64,000 nt of DNA from Chitinophagaceae bacterium (lineage in GTDB: Bacteria > Bacteroidota > Bacteroidia > Chitinophagales > Chitinophagaceae), in the NCBI GenBank assembly GCA_027486835.1, contig JAIXOJ010000048.1, positions 1 to 64,000 of the forward strand, given 5' to 3'. Position 1 is the first letter of the stretch; every line of letters begins with the position of its first letter. Made by a program: the position numbers and the translations under genes. Below are positions 27,256-35,706 of the stretch, piece by piece. A model generated the notes under the pieces. That model was not told the DNA's origin. It worked only from the letters and a program-made list of their open reading frames with translations, and did no database searches.

Positions 27256-28716
27256 ATGAAAAAACTAGTTTTTATTGTAGCAGCACTTTTCTCTAGTGCA
27301 GCTATTCTTGCCAGCCCAAGTGATAATATTCCAGCCGATAATCCCAACATAGAATATGCAGGGCGGATTGACTTTTCAAACCCCAAAGCACCTAGGTATG
27401 CTTATTCTGGAGTGTCCATTCGTGCCAGCTTCCAAGGCACAAGTATTTCGGCAATTTTGGAGGATGAAAAAAGCGAAAACCAATACCTAGTCATTATTGA
27501 CAAGGTAGTTACTAAAAGATTTGTGGTTTCAAAGGGTAATCAAACCTATCCGCTAGCCACCAATCTTGCTAACAATATCCACGAAATTGAACTTTATAAG
27601 CTAACTGAAGAGCTTTGTGGCAAAACAACATTCCTTGGTTTTTTGCTGGATAGGGGTAAGAAGCTACTGCCGCTAAAAGACCCACGCACAAGATTAATGG
27701 AATTTGTAGGCAACTCCATTACTTGCGGAGCCAGTATGGAAATTCCAAATGGAGAGAAGGGCAATAGTACTAATGAGAACCACTACTTGTCTTATGGTGC
27801 CATCACCTCCCGAAATTTCAATGCAAGAAACCTAACGGTGAGCAAATCTGGCGTGGGGCTATTTGTAAACAGTTGGGGTTTTGTAAATGCCACTTCTGAA
27901 AGCCCGGGAAGTATGCGTAATTATTATTCCCGAACGTTTTACACGAACGCAACCCCCATTTATACTTTTACCCAAAAGCCAGATTTGATTTGTGTTGACT
28001 TAGGCACGAACGATTTTGGCAAAAAAGTAGATTCTGCCTCTTTTGTCAATTGTTATATTGACTTTATAGATACCCTGCAAACCCGAAACAAGCAGGCAGA
28101 TATCATTTGCCTAATTGGCCCAATGACCTCAGGTAAATCTTTGGTTACTCTTAGAAACTGTGTTCAAACTGTGGTGAAAATTGCCTACGAAAAAAACAAT
28201 GGGAAAGTGTATTTCTTTGAATTATCCACCCAAGGTGCATTGGGTTTTGGCGGTGGCTATCACCCAACTATTGGGCAACATGCCAAAAATGCAAATGAAT
28301 TAACGGAGTTTATCAGCAAGCTAAAAAGCTGGGAAATAACCCCTAGTAAAACCGCCTACTTGAACATTAGGCAGGCCTACAAAACCTTGCATAGCGAAAT
28401 AGATACCTGCAAGTTTGGAGAGGTGAAATTGGATTCGCCTAAAACAGTAACCCTCACTATTGAAAACGTAGGTGGGAGCGAAGTGGAACTAAAAGGCAAC
28501 CCACATATTGCCATTTCAGGTTCGGGTTACACGTTAGAGGCAGATGCCCCAGCTACCATTAGTGCAGGCAAAACTTATACGTTTCAAATAAAATTAACCC
28601 CTTCTACTACCGGGATTCATGAAGGTAGATTAAGTATCAATTTTAATGGTTCAAATGAAAATCCTTATCAATTTATGCTTTCAGGAAAAGGAATCGTGAC
28701 CACTAAAAAGGAATAA
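27256..28716 (+). CDS. CE2-like acetyl esterase with C-terminal ASH-type domain
   Basis: The protein is an SGNH-fold carbohydrate esterase like family CE2, which deacetylates sugar 6-O positions. It has a signal peptide, an N-terminal jelly roll (IEYAGRIDFSNPKAPRYAYS) and the esterase domain. The nucleophile is Ser154 in EFVGNSITCG, the oxyanion Asn is in LGTNDFG, and the catalytic His336 is in GGYHPTIGQH. As in described CE2 enzymes there may be no acidic triad member. Residues about 380-486 add a beta-domain (VTLTIENVGGSEVEL, IHEGRLSINF) of the ASPM-SPD2-Hydin/choice-of-anchor type. I prefer the ATG at 27256 to a TTG three codons earlier. Confidence 0.87.
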   Translation: MKKLVFIVAALFSSAAILASPSDNIPADNPNIEYAGRIDFSNPKAPRYAYSGVSIRASFQGTSISAILEDEKSENQYLVIIDKVVTKRFVVSKGNQTYPLATNLANNIHEIELYKLTEELCGKTTFLGFLLDRGKKLLPLKDPRTRLMEFVGNSITCGASMEIPNGEKGNSTNENHYLSYGAITSRNFNARNLTVSKSGVGLFVNSWGFVNATSESPGSMRNYYSRTFYTNATPIYTFTQKPDLICVDLGTNDFGKKVDSASFVNCYIDFIDTLQTRNKQADIICLIGPMTSGKSLVTLRNCVQTVVKIAYEKNNGKVYFFELSTQGALGFGGGYHPTIGQHAKNANELTEFISKLKSWEITPSKTAYLNIRQAYKTLHSEIDTCKFGEVKLDSPKTVTLTIENVGGSEVELKGNPHIAISGSGYTLEADAPATISAGKTYTFQIKLTPSTTGIHEGRLSINFNGSNENPYQFMLSGKGIVTTKKE

Positions 28717-28777
28717 GAAGGCAATAAAACAATCATTTTTTAACCAATAAAATCAGTTCATTATTAAATTAATTTCA

Positions 28778-30583
28778 ATGAAAATTAGCGTAAGATTATT
28801 TTTATCAGTACTAGTGTTTGGTGTTTTTTCAAACGCTTTTGGGCAAAATATACCCCCGCTTCCAGCTTCTTTACAAGCACTACATCCGGAAAATATTTTA
28901 CCGTCGGCTTCGGTTAAAGCATTTGACTTTAGAGATAAAAACAAAGCCACTTCCCCTGCCTCATTCAGTGCAAAGGATGATCATAAAGGACTGCCCATTT
29001 TTACCGCCGAAGTATTTAAAGCAACCGCTGCACATGCAGATATACAAACCACTTGGACTTGCAATGGCCCGATAAAAAAGGGGGATGTACTGTTGGTGCG
29101 TTTTGCCATGAGGGCTGTTTACGCTAAACAAGAGTCTGGTGAAGCTATCGTGTCTCTTTTTTTCCAAGAAAAAAATGGGGATAGATTGGTAAATATTCAG
29201 TTAGGCACGGGGCAGGAATGGAAGGTGTTTGATGTGCCATTTAAAGTGAATAACGATAAAGAAGCTGGTGAATCGGAAATAACCCTAACGTTTGGACAAT
29301 TGGCGCAAAAGGTTCAAATAGCGGACATCCAAGTTTTAAATTTTGGTCAAAAAGCGACAATGGCTCAATTGCCCATTACTAAATTCACCTATGCAGGTAG
29401 GGAAGAAAACGCCCTCTGGCGTAACGAAGCATTACAACGTATTGACGAGATTAGAACCGCACCTTTAATTATTAAAATAAAAGACGCCAAAGGAAAAGCC
29501 GTTAATAAAGTAACAGTGAAAGCCAAATTAATAGACCCCGAATTTATTTTCGGTACAGCCGTAGCTACTAGGTATCTCACCAAAGAAATGATTCCCAATT
29601 CAAAAGAATATAGGGAACACATTTCTGAACTTTTCAATGCTATAACTATAGGTAATGGATTAAAATGGCTTCTTTGGATCAATCCCGAACAAAGAAAAGC
29701 CACCAAAGAAGTAATTGACTGGATTGTTGACCACAATTTTAGGCTTAGAGGGCATAATCTGGTATGGCCAGGCAAAAAATTTACTCCGCCGTTTTATAGC
29801 GACCAACCAAATTTTGGCCCTGGATTTTCTGATTCTATTACTAATCATATCCAAGATATTGTTAGTTACTGCAAAGGCAAAGTTTATGGCTGTGATGTGA
29901 TTAACGAATTGCTACACGAAAGAGATTATTTTGACGTAATGCCTCGTACGCAAGCCATAGAATGGTTTAAGCAAGCAAAACGAATTGACCCTAAGGCACT
30001 TTTGTTTATCAACGAATATTCGATGTTGAATGGCATTGGCAGCCCACAAAACATTAAGTCCTATATCGATACAATCAAAGCATTACGAAAAGCTGGCGCA
30101 CCTGTAGAAGCGGTGGGTGTGCAAGGGCATGTGGGTCGTCAACCCCGCAATCCAGACCAAGTAATTACTGATTTGGATTTATTTAAACCCCTAGGCTTGC
30201 CCGTGCACATCACCGAATTTGATGTGAACACTCCTGATGAACAATTGCAAGCTGATTATACTAGAGATTTTCTAATCGCCTGCTACAGTCATCCGATGGT
30301 TACTGGTTTCACCATGTGGGGTTATTGGGAAGGAGACCATTGGAAACCCGATGCCGCTATGTATAGAAAAGACTGGACACCAAAACCGAATGCGGCTGTG
30401 TGGCGCGAATGGGTACTTAATAAATGGCGAACCGCTATAACTGAAACAACAAAAGCGGATGGCTCCATTAACAAAAGAGGCCATTTGGGTAAATATGAGA
30501 TTACCATTACAGATGGTAAAAAGACTAAAAAAACAATCTACCAATTGTCTAAATCAAGTAAACCAGCTAGCATTCAATTTTAA
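28778..30583 (+). CDS. GH10 endo-beta-1,4-xylanase with N-terminal CBM-like domain
   Basis: This 601-residue family GH10 enzyme is an endo-acting xylanase. Residues 1-22 are a signal peptide. Residues about 45-190 form a beta-sandwich resembling carbohydrate-binding modules found before GH10 domains (VLLVRFAMRAVYAKQ, ITLTFGQLAQKVQIADI). The barrel spans about 225-560. DVINELLHE gives acid/base Glu377, and VHITEFDVN gives nucleophile Glu480. GHNLVWPGK and VGVQGHVG are further GH10 signatures. Together with GH39 it suggests beta-xylosyl bonds in the target glycan. It begins 61 bases after the CE2 stop and ends 22 bases before the GH125 gene. Confidence 0.94.
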   Translation: MKISVRLFLSVLVFGVFSNAFGQNIPPLPASLQALHPENILPSASVKAFDFRDKNKATSPASFSAKDDHKGLPIFTAEVFKATAAHADIQTTWTCNGPIKKGDVLLVRFAMRAVYAKQESGEAIVSLFFQEKNGDRLVNIQLGTGQEWKVFDVPFKVNNDKEAGESEITLTFGQLAQKVQIADIQVLNFGQKATMAQLPITKFTYAGREENALWRNEALQRIDEIRTAPLIIKIKDAKGKAVNKVTVKAKLIDPEFIFGTAVATRYLTKEMIPNSKEYREHISELFNAITIGNGLKWLLWINPEQRKATKEVIDWIVDHNFRLRGHNLVWPGKKFTPPFYSDQPNFGPGFSDSITNHIQDIVSYCKGKVYGCDVINELLHERDYFDVMPRTQAIEWFKQAKRIDPKALLFINEYSMLNGIGSPQNIKSYIDTIKALRKAGAPVEAVGVQGHVGRQPRNPDQVITDLDLFKPLGLPVHITEFDVNTPDEQLQADYTRDFLIACYSHPMVTGFTMWGYWEGDHWKPDAAMYRKDWTPKPNAAVWREWVLNKWRTAITETTKADGSINKRGHLGKYEITITDGKKTKKTIYQLSKSSKPASIQF

Positions 30584-30605
30584 CTAACCCCTTATACAAT
30601 TACCA

Positions 30606-32030
30606 GTGAATACAAGAAGAGAATTTATCAAAAATGCAGGTATTGCATCGTTGGGTTTTGGGCTAATGCCATCTGTAGCTAAAAGTAATTTTTTGGCGAC
30701 AGGTTTTGTTTCGCAGCGGCCGCCATTGGCCGATAGGCGATTTACTAGCTCCGCTATTGAAGAGAAAATAGTGGAGGTTACCAAAAAAATCAAGAATCCA
30801 GAGCTGGCTTGGCTATTTGAAAATTGCTTTCCCAACACGCTAGATACCACCATTACCACTACAATAAAAGACGGCAAGCCAGATACTTATGTGATTACTG
30901 GTGATATTGATGCCATGTGGTTGCGGGATTCCTCAGCGCAAGTTTGGCCTTATTTACCTTTTATGAAAAAGGATAAAAAATTACAGGACATGATTGCCGG
31001 TGTAGTAAATAGACATGCTTTTTATGTACAAATTGACCCTTATGCCAATGCTTTTTTCAACGATGATAAAAGGGAGGGTTATAAAGATAAAACGACCATG
31101 AAGCCTTGGGTACACGAGCGTAAGTGGGAGTTAGATTCCTTATGTTATGTGATTCGGCTGGCACATGGTTATTGGAAGCACAGCAACGATACCTCTTGTT
31201 TTGATGGCAACTGGCTCAATGCCATGATAATAATTGTTGCCACATTTAAGTCGGAGCAACGAAAGGATTTCAAAAGTGCCTACAATTTCAAACGAACCAC
31301 TTCAAGACCCTTTGACACTGCTGCTGGAACAGGTTCTGGTGCGCCCATCAACCCCATTGGGCTGATTTGTTCTGTTTTTCGTCCTTCGGATGATGGGACA
31401 GTCTTTCCCTTTCTAATCCCATCAAACTATTTTGCTGTGCTTTCTTTAAGGCAATTGGCTGAAATTGTTTCCACAGTTAATGGTGATAAAGCCTTTGCCA
31501 CAGAATGCTTAACCCTAGCAACGGAAGTGGAAAAAGCTCTCAAGGAATACGCTATTGTAGAGCATAAAAAAGCAGGGAAAATATTGGCGTACGAAATTGA
31601 TGGATATGGTGGGCAATACCTAATAGATGATTCAAACATTCCAAGTTTGGTGTCCATGCCGTATTTAGGTAGTATCGGTGCAAATGATCCCTTGTATAAA
31701 AACACCCGCAAATTTTTGCTAACCGAGGGTAATCATCCCTACTATTCAAAGGGCAAAGCAGGAGAAGGTACTACTGGCCCTCATGCTGGCAAGGATATGA
31801 TCTGGCCCATGGGAATTATTATTCGTGCGATGACATCCGACAATACGGATGAAATTAAACAATGTATTGCCATGCTAAAAGCAACACATGCAGGTGCAGG
31901 TTTTATGCACGAAGCATTTTATAAAGATGATGCTACCAAGTTTTCAAGAAAATGGTTTGCTTGGGCAAATTCATTGTTTGGAGAATTTATTATAAAGATT
32001 TCGGAGGAAAAACCAGCGTTGCTGGGATAA
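30606..32030 (+). CDS. GH125 exo-alpha-1,6-mannosidase, Tat-type leader
   Basis: This 474-residue protein is of the GH125 family, inverting exo-alpha-1,6-mannosidases. The family motif TGDIDAMWLRDSSAQVWPY lies at about residues 97-115. ERKWELDSLCY, FRPSDDGTVFPFLIPSN and GPHAGKDMIWPM are also typical. FSRKWFAWANSLFGEFII is the normal C-terminal region, so the gene is complete. The start codon is GTG, followed by NTRREFIKN, a twin-arginine signal. With GH92 and the beta-mannosidase it argues for a mannose-containing substrate. An unrelated coding-like remnant follows immediately. Confidence 0.93.
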   Translation: MNTRREFIKNAGIASLGFGLMPSVAKSNFLATGFVSQRPPLADRRFTSSAIEEKIVEVTKKIKNPELAWLFENCFPNTLDTTITTTIKDGKPDTYVITGDIDAMWLRDSSAQVWPYLPFMKKDKKLQDMIAGVVNRHAFYVQIDPYANAFFNDDKREGYKDKTTMKPWVHERKWELDSLCYVIRLAHGYWKHSNDTSCFDGNWLNAMIIIVATFKSEQRKDFKSAYNFKRTTSRPFDTAAGTGSGAPINPIGLICSVFRPSDDGTVFPFLIPSNYFAVLSLRQLAEIVSTVNGDKAFATECLTLATEVEKALKEYAIVEHKKAGKILAYEIDGYGGQYLIDDSNIPSLVSMPYLGSIGANDPLYKNTRKFLLTEGNHPYYSKGKAGEGTTGPHAGKDMIWPMGIIIRAMTSDNTDEIKQCIAMLKATHAGAGFMHEAFYKDDATKFSRKWFAWANSLFGEFIIKISEEKPALLG

Positions 32031-32395
32031 CTGTGCGGTGGAATAAAAATTCAAAATCCGCTAATTCATATAAAGAATGGTGGCTAAAGAACGGGTGGGG
32101 ACAAGCCGCACTTAAGCTGGCAATACCATTACATTGGCATCAAAATAATTCAATTGAACCCCAACGCAAATGGGTTGAGGACACCATACCGCTTTTTAAT
32201 TGGGCTAATTCCTACAGTTATTCAAATACTTCCCTTACACCAAAACTTATCTCTGCTTGGCAAAATGAAAACAAGGGGCTAATTGACAAATTAAGAAAAC
32301 ATCCATTCCATTTGACTAAAAACTACTTGGCAAAGACCGTGTGGGCGTCATTTGTAGCGGCAGAAGCTTACTTACAAACAACTGATTATTATTAA
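32031..32395 (+). pseudogene. Unidentified 3' gene remnant
   Basis: Right after the GH125 stop a different frame continues with protein-like sequence to a TAA at 32393-32395. It reads KEWWLKNGWGQAALKLAIP, PLFNWANSYSYSNTSL and NYLAKTVWASFVAAEAYLQ. The amino-acid composition and lack of stops look coding, but there is no own start and no signal peptide. The only upstream ATG (31952) lies inside GH125 in another frame. I do not recognise the family. It may be the last 120 residues of a gene truncated when the GH125 gene was joined here. Confidence 0.55.
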
Positions 32396-32448
32396 GTAGG
32401 CCAAATTGAAAAATTTTCTGCACCTGCTTTCTTAAATTTCTTTTCGCC

Positions 32449-32697
32449 ATCGAAGCCTCCGTTTTCTTGCCGCCAATTGGATTCATGCTGTCCGAGCCTC
32501 AGATGGTTTGCCGCCAATTGGATTCATGCTGTCCGAGCCTCAGATGGCCTGCCGCCAATTGGATTCATGCTGTCCGAGCCTCCGACGGCCTGCCGCCAAT
32601 TGGATTCCTACTGTCCGAGCCTCGGTTGGTCTGCCGCCAATTGGATTTAGGCTTTTCGAGCCTCCGATGTACTTGCCGACAATTGGATTCCTATTAG
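32449..32697. repeat. Tandem array D: 41-bp repeat with CCAATTGG
   Basis: Five full units start at 32468, 32509, 32550, 32591 and 32632, and a partial unit starts at 32674, one base out of step. Half a unit (TCGAAGCCTCCG) precedes them. Each unit begins TGCCGCCAATTGGATTC and continues with CTGTCCGAGCCTC. The eight-base palindrome CCAATTGG is unchanged in all five full units (CAATTGG in the last), whereas the end (AGATGGTT, CGACGGCC, GTTGGTC) varies. The GC content is visibly above the surroundings. Non-coding, despite open frames. Confidence 0.93.
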
Positions 32698-32880
32698 AAG
32701 CAGGGTCAGTTGATACAATTAAACACTGCCGACTAAAGCATGTGGGGCATCTACTTGTTTGTTGATCCTGACGCAAACCTGTAGAGGGTTCTAAACTCGT
32801 GTAGATTAACAAAAACAATTAAACCAAAAAATAGAGGGCTTCCCCCAAATCCTTATTTTAGCCACACTAAAAAAATAGAT

Positions 32881-34041
32881 ATGGCTGATAATCATACCAA
32901 AATATTTCTTGAAAACCAAGTGGAAGCGGCTAAAAAGCGGGAGGCTTTAGAGGCCAAAATAGCGGAGCAGCTAAGGACAGACGAAAAATTTGTGAACTAT
33001 TTTAAGCAGTTTGATCCAGAATCTGTGGAAGAATACATTGATTATTATGCACAGGAAAAAGCAGATTGGTACGAAAAGGTGGCTAATTACTGGCACCTGA
33101 CAGAGAATAAAAATAGCAAATGGTATAAAAGTGCTATTGAAACCATCAATGAAATAGCGAGCAAAAAGGTATATAACCAGATGTGTAGTTGGCTGAATCG
33201 GGAAGCTGCTTTTGAGGGCATCGAAGTGTCAAGAGATTGGGATTATTGGTTAAGAAACCCCTTGTACTTTAAACATGCCGAACCAGTTACGCAAGCAGAA
33301 GTGGACGCTTACATTACCTATGTGGAAACCTATCCTGAAGAATATGAGGGGTCTTTATATACCACCTTGGATTCCATTACCCCAAAACTTTTGTGGAGGG
33401 AACATCAATCCAAAGAAGAGGAGTCAGAGGAAGATGATAAGTTAGAAACGTACGCAGGATTTTTCAGGTATTACGACCGCGTTTTTCAAACCGAGCAGGT
33501 ACAATGGGCATCTTTAGAACGGATAAAAAAGGAAGCATATTATCAATCTATTTCGAAAAATATAGCCAATGATAATACCCCTCCCGCAGAAAAAGTGCCT
33601 TATGTAGCCCCGCCTTATCTTGATTATGAAGCTCAATGGTCTTTACTGGAGCAATATGTAAAGGAGTATGAGTCTTATGAGAACAAAATAGCGTTTGAAG
33701 GACACCAATGGAGTAAAAAAACGCAGGAATTCTTGGACATGGCAGAATCGGCCTTGTACGATTTACAGGATATTAAAGAATTAGTGGCTGTGCCATCGCA
33801 TGAAGATTGGCGGGAAGGATTAATACTGGCAAAGGAAAATTATGAACGAAGAAAACTACTCGAAGCCTTGCCAGCCGCTTTTGAAGAGTACCAGATTCTA
33901 TTGGAACATCAGTTGGGTTTTGAAGATTGGTTGGCCTTCAAAGGCACAAAAAGCGAAGACGATGAGTATATTCAACAATACAAAGCCGATATTTTAGCAG
34001 GCAGGAAATTATTAAACGAACCAGAAAATTTTGATTTTTAA
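32881..34041 (+). CDS. Unknown acidic cytoplasmic protein, paralog 1
   Basis: This 386-residue protein has no signal peptide or membrane segment and is rich in Glu, Lys, Tyr and Trp. It is largely helical in appearance, with coiled-coil-like stretches at the start (KREALEAKIAEQLR). I do not recognise its family. It is clearly paralogous to the next gene. Shared features are a DPESVEEYIDYYAQEK-type segment, a WY..AIETINEIASKK segment, GIE followed by NPL and EPVTQAEVDAYI, and near the end EDWREGL, ALPAAFEEY and LNEPENFDF. TATTTTAG 20 bases upstream resembles a -7 box. The array D repeats lie just before it. Tandem unknown paralogs may be an uncharacterised two-component complex. Confidence 0.8.
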   Translation: MADNHTKIFLENQVEAAKKREALEAKIAEQLRTDEKFVNYFKQFDPESVEEYIDYYAQEKADWYEKVANYWHLTENKNSKWYKSAIETINEIASKKVYNQMCSWLNREAAFEGIEVSRDWDYWLRNPLYFKHAEPVTQAEVDAYITYVETYPEEYEGSLYTTLDSITPKLLWREHQSKEEESEEDDKLETYAGFFRYYDRVFQTEQVQWASLERIKKEAYYQSISKNIANDNTPPAEKVPYVAPPYLDYEAQWSLLEQYVKEYESYENKIAFEGHQWSKKTQEFLDMAESALYDLQDIKELVAVPSHEDWREGLILAKENYERRKLLEALPAAFEEYQILLEHQLGFEDWLAFKGTKSEDDEYIQQYKADILAGRKLLNEPENFDF

Positions 34042-34052
34042 AACTAATAATT

Positions 34053-35189
34053 ATGGCAGCCAAAAAGAAAAATTCGAAAGTAGAAAAGGCCAAAAGGGAA
34101 GCCAAGATTTACCATGATGTACATGAGCAAATTGTGAAGGAAAAGCCATTTGCAGAAGTATTGAGCAAATACTCAACGGATCAAGTGGATGGTTTTTATG
34201 AATTTCTTGCCCAAGAAAAGGTGCGCTATATGCGAAATGGTGCCACCTACTATAAGGATAAGCAGCGAGCAGAAACAGAATGGGTAAGCGAAGCAATGCT
34301 GGGATTGAAGGAAATTCAACAAAAGAAACTATTTGATTTGCATTGTTTTTGGGATGCAGAGAAAATAACCCTGCCGGGCATTGAGACGCACATTGATTTT
34401 TTTGAACACGAAAATAATCCACTCGGTTGCACATTAATTGAACCCATCTCGCAAATTGAATTTGATTGGTATCTGGAATATGTAAACAGTGATGATTATC
34501 AATTTACTGATGAATTTGATGATTCCTTTGGTTTTTATGAAGATATAAGGAGGGCAGGTAAAAAGAATCATCCAGATGACTTTATCCCAGAATGGTTCGA
34601 CTTTCACAATGAACGCACTGGCAATAGCGTTTACTTCACTTTTCCCATGCTACGCACTGAGAAAGAATCTTTTTACCGAGATCTTGCTATTGATGAACGT
34701 GAAAAGAATCGTAAACTAGCCAAGGAAGCGGAGGCCGTACAAGCTACTAACACCATTGCCACACCCACCACCTTGCCAAAAATTCCTTTCAGAGAAACGA
34801 CCAAATTTATTATCAACAACTTAGAGGATAGGGAAACCCAATCTATGTATAAGAAGTACAACAGAATGTACCAAAACTATTCCGACAGGGAATATGAATA
34901 TGACGAGATGATGCTCACTTTGGCGCAGCATTGCGAGATATGGCCTATTGAAGCGGACGATGATTGGCGGGAGGCTTTTAACAATTGCTACCTCAACTAT
35001 AGGCGATATAAAATAGCGGAGGCATTGCCATTGGCATATGAAGAATATAAAATGATGGTAGAAATGAACATCCCGTTTCCAACTGGCGATCATGATGCTG
35101 ACCTTACCCTACAGTTGAACGACATTGTGAAAACACAAATTCTAAGAGGGCGGGAATTGAACAATGAACCTAGAGATTTTAATTTCTAA
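34053..35189 (+). CDS. Unknown acidic cytoplasmic protein, paralog 2
   Basis: This 378-residue protein starts 11 bases after the previous stop, so the two are surely co-transcribed. A Lys-rich start (MAAKKKNSKVEKAKREAK) is followed by QVDGFYEFLAQEK, LGLKEIQQKKLFDLHCFW, GIETHIDFF, NPLGCTLIEPISQIEFDWYL, then DDWREAFNNCYLNYRRYKIA, ALPLAYEEYKMMVE and LNNEPRDFNF. Each block aligns with a block of the 386-residue neighbour, so they arose by duplication, but divergence is deep. No enzyme motif, metal-binding cluster or nucleotide-binding loop is visible. Function unknown. Convergent with the minus-strand genes beyond the repeat-rich gap. Confidence 0.8.
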   Translation: MAAKKKNSKVEKAKREAKIYHDVHEQIVKEKPFAEVLSKYSTDQVDGFYEFLAQEKVRYMRNGATYYKDKQRAETEWVSEAMLGLKEIQQKKLFDLHCFWDAEKITLPGIETHIDFFEHENNPLGCTLIEPISQIEFDWYLEYVNSDDYQFTDEFDDSFGFYEDIRRAGKKNHPDDFIPEWFDFHNERTGNSVYFTFPMLRTEKESFYRDLAIDEREKNRKLAKEAEAVQATNTIATPTTLPKIPFRETTKFIINNLEDRETQSMYKKYNRMYQNYSDREYEYDEMMLTLAQHCEIWPIEADDDWREAFNNCYLNYRRYKIAEALPLAYEEYKMMVEMNIPFPTGDHDADLTLQLNDIVKTQILRGRELNNEPRDFNF

Positions 35190-35278
35190 TAGCGTTTCTC
35201 CAAGGATGTAATCCCTACAGGATTATTAGGTTGTTTGTACGAGCGAGTATAGAAACTACCTAATCAATAGCTTTAGTA

Positions 35279-35296
35279 GGGTGCATAAAAGTTTTT
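35279..35296 (+). repeat. REP-like arm, GGGTGCATAAAAGTTTTT
   Basis: Third copy of the arm seen at 702 and 17612, here in the gap between convergent genes. The copies differ at only one or two positions, and all lie within a few hundred bases of a gene end. Confidence 0.45.
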
Positions 35297-35340
35297 CGCC
35301 TCTATTCTTTTTTGCCATTTCCCATAGTAGGTTGACCGTG

Positions 35341-35665
35341 AAATTATTTATTACACTGAGGCCCACAGAGGTTTCACAGAGAACCACGGAGTTAGTAGCT
35401 CTGTGCCTTCTCTGTGCAACTCTGTGAAATCATTTATTGCACGGAAGCTCACAGAGGTTTCACAGAGTAAGAGATTGGGAGCCAATGTTTCCTTGTTGTA
35501 TAACTTGTGCGGAATTACCACCCCGGCGTTCCGCCACCCCTCTAGAGGGGAATTGCCTACCGAGTATCTAGAAACCGACTTTTACAAAGAAGTTATATAG
35601 TAGAACCACGGAGGTTTGTAACTCTGTGGACCTCTGTGCCTTCTCTGTGTAACTCTGTGAAATTA
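35341..35665. repeat. CACAGAG palindromic element, two copies
   Basis: Copy 1 (35341-35433) reads CACAGAGGTTTCACAGAG, then AACCACGGAG, then CTCTGTGCCTTCTCTGTG and AACTCTGTGAAAT; its halves are complementary. Copy 2 begins at about 35430 with the same order but is split after CACAGAG at 35467 and resumes with AACCACGGAGG at 35604. Similar CACAGAG/CTCTGTG palindromes are common dispersed repeats in many bacteria. They fill the gap between the convergent operons. Here the RNA would fold into a long hairpin and could stop both transcripts. Confidence 0.8.
35468..35603. other. 136-bp insertion inside the second CACAGAG element
   Basis: Aligning the two CACAGAG copies shows that these 136 bases separate CACAGAG from AACCACGG in copy 2, where copy 1 has no gap. 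The insert holds a perfect 14-base palindrome (CCCCTCTAGAGGGG, 35537-35550) and starts TAAGAGATTGGG. Clear terminal inverted repeats or a target duplication are not visible. It may be a small dispersed repeat that jumped into another. Confidence 0.6.
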
Positions 35666-35706
35666 TTCCGAGTACAATCAACCTAATACTTAAACCCTAC
35701 CACCCT

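Noticed and set aside
31952-32030. ATG at 31952 as the start of the remnant after GH125
   Set aside because: It lies within the conserved GH125 C-terminus in another frame, so only the part after 32030 looks meaningful.
30606-32395. GH125 with a frameshift continuing to 32395
   Set aside because: GH125 already contains its normal C-terminal motif before its stop, so the downstream piece is unlikely to belong to it.
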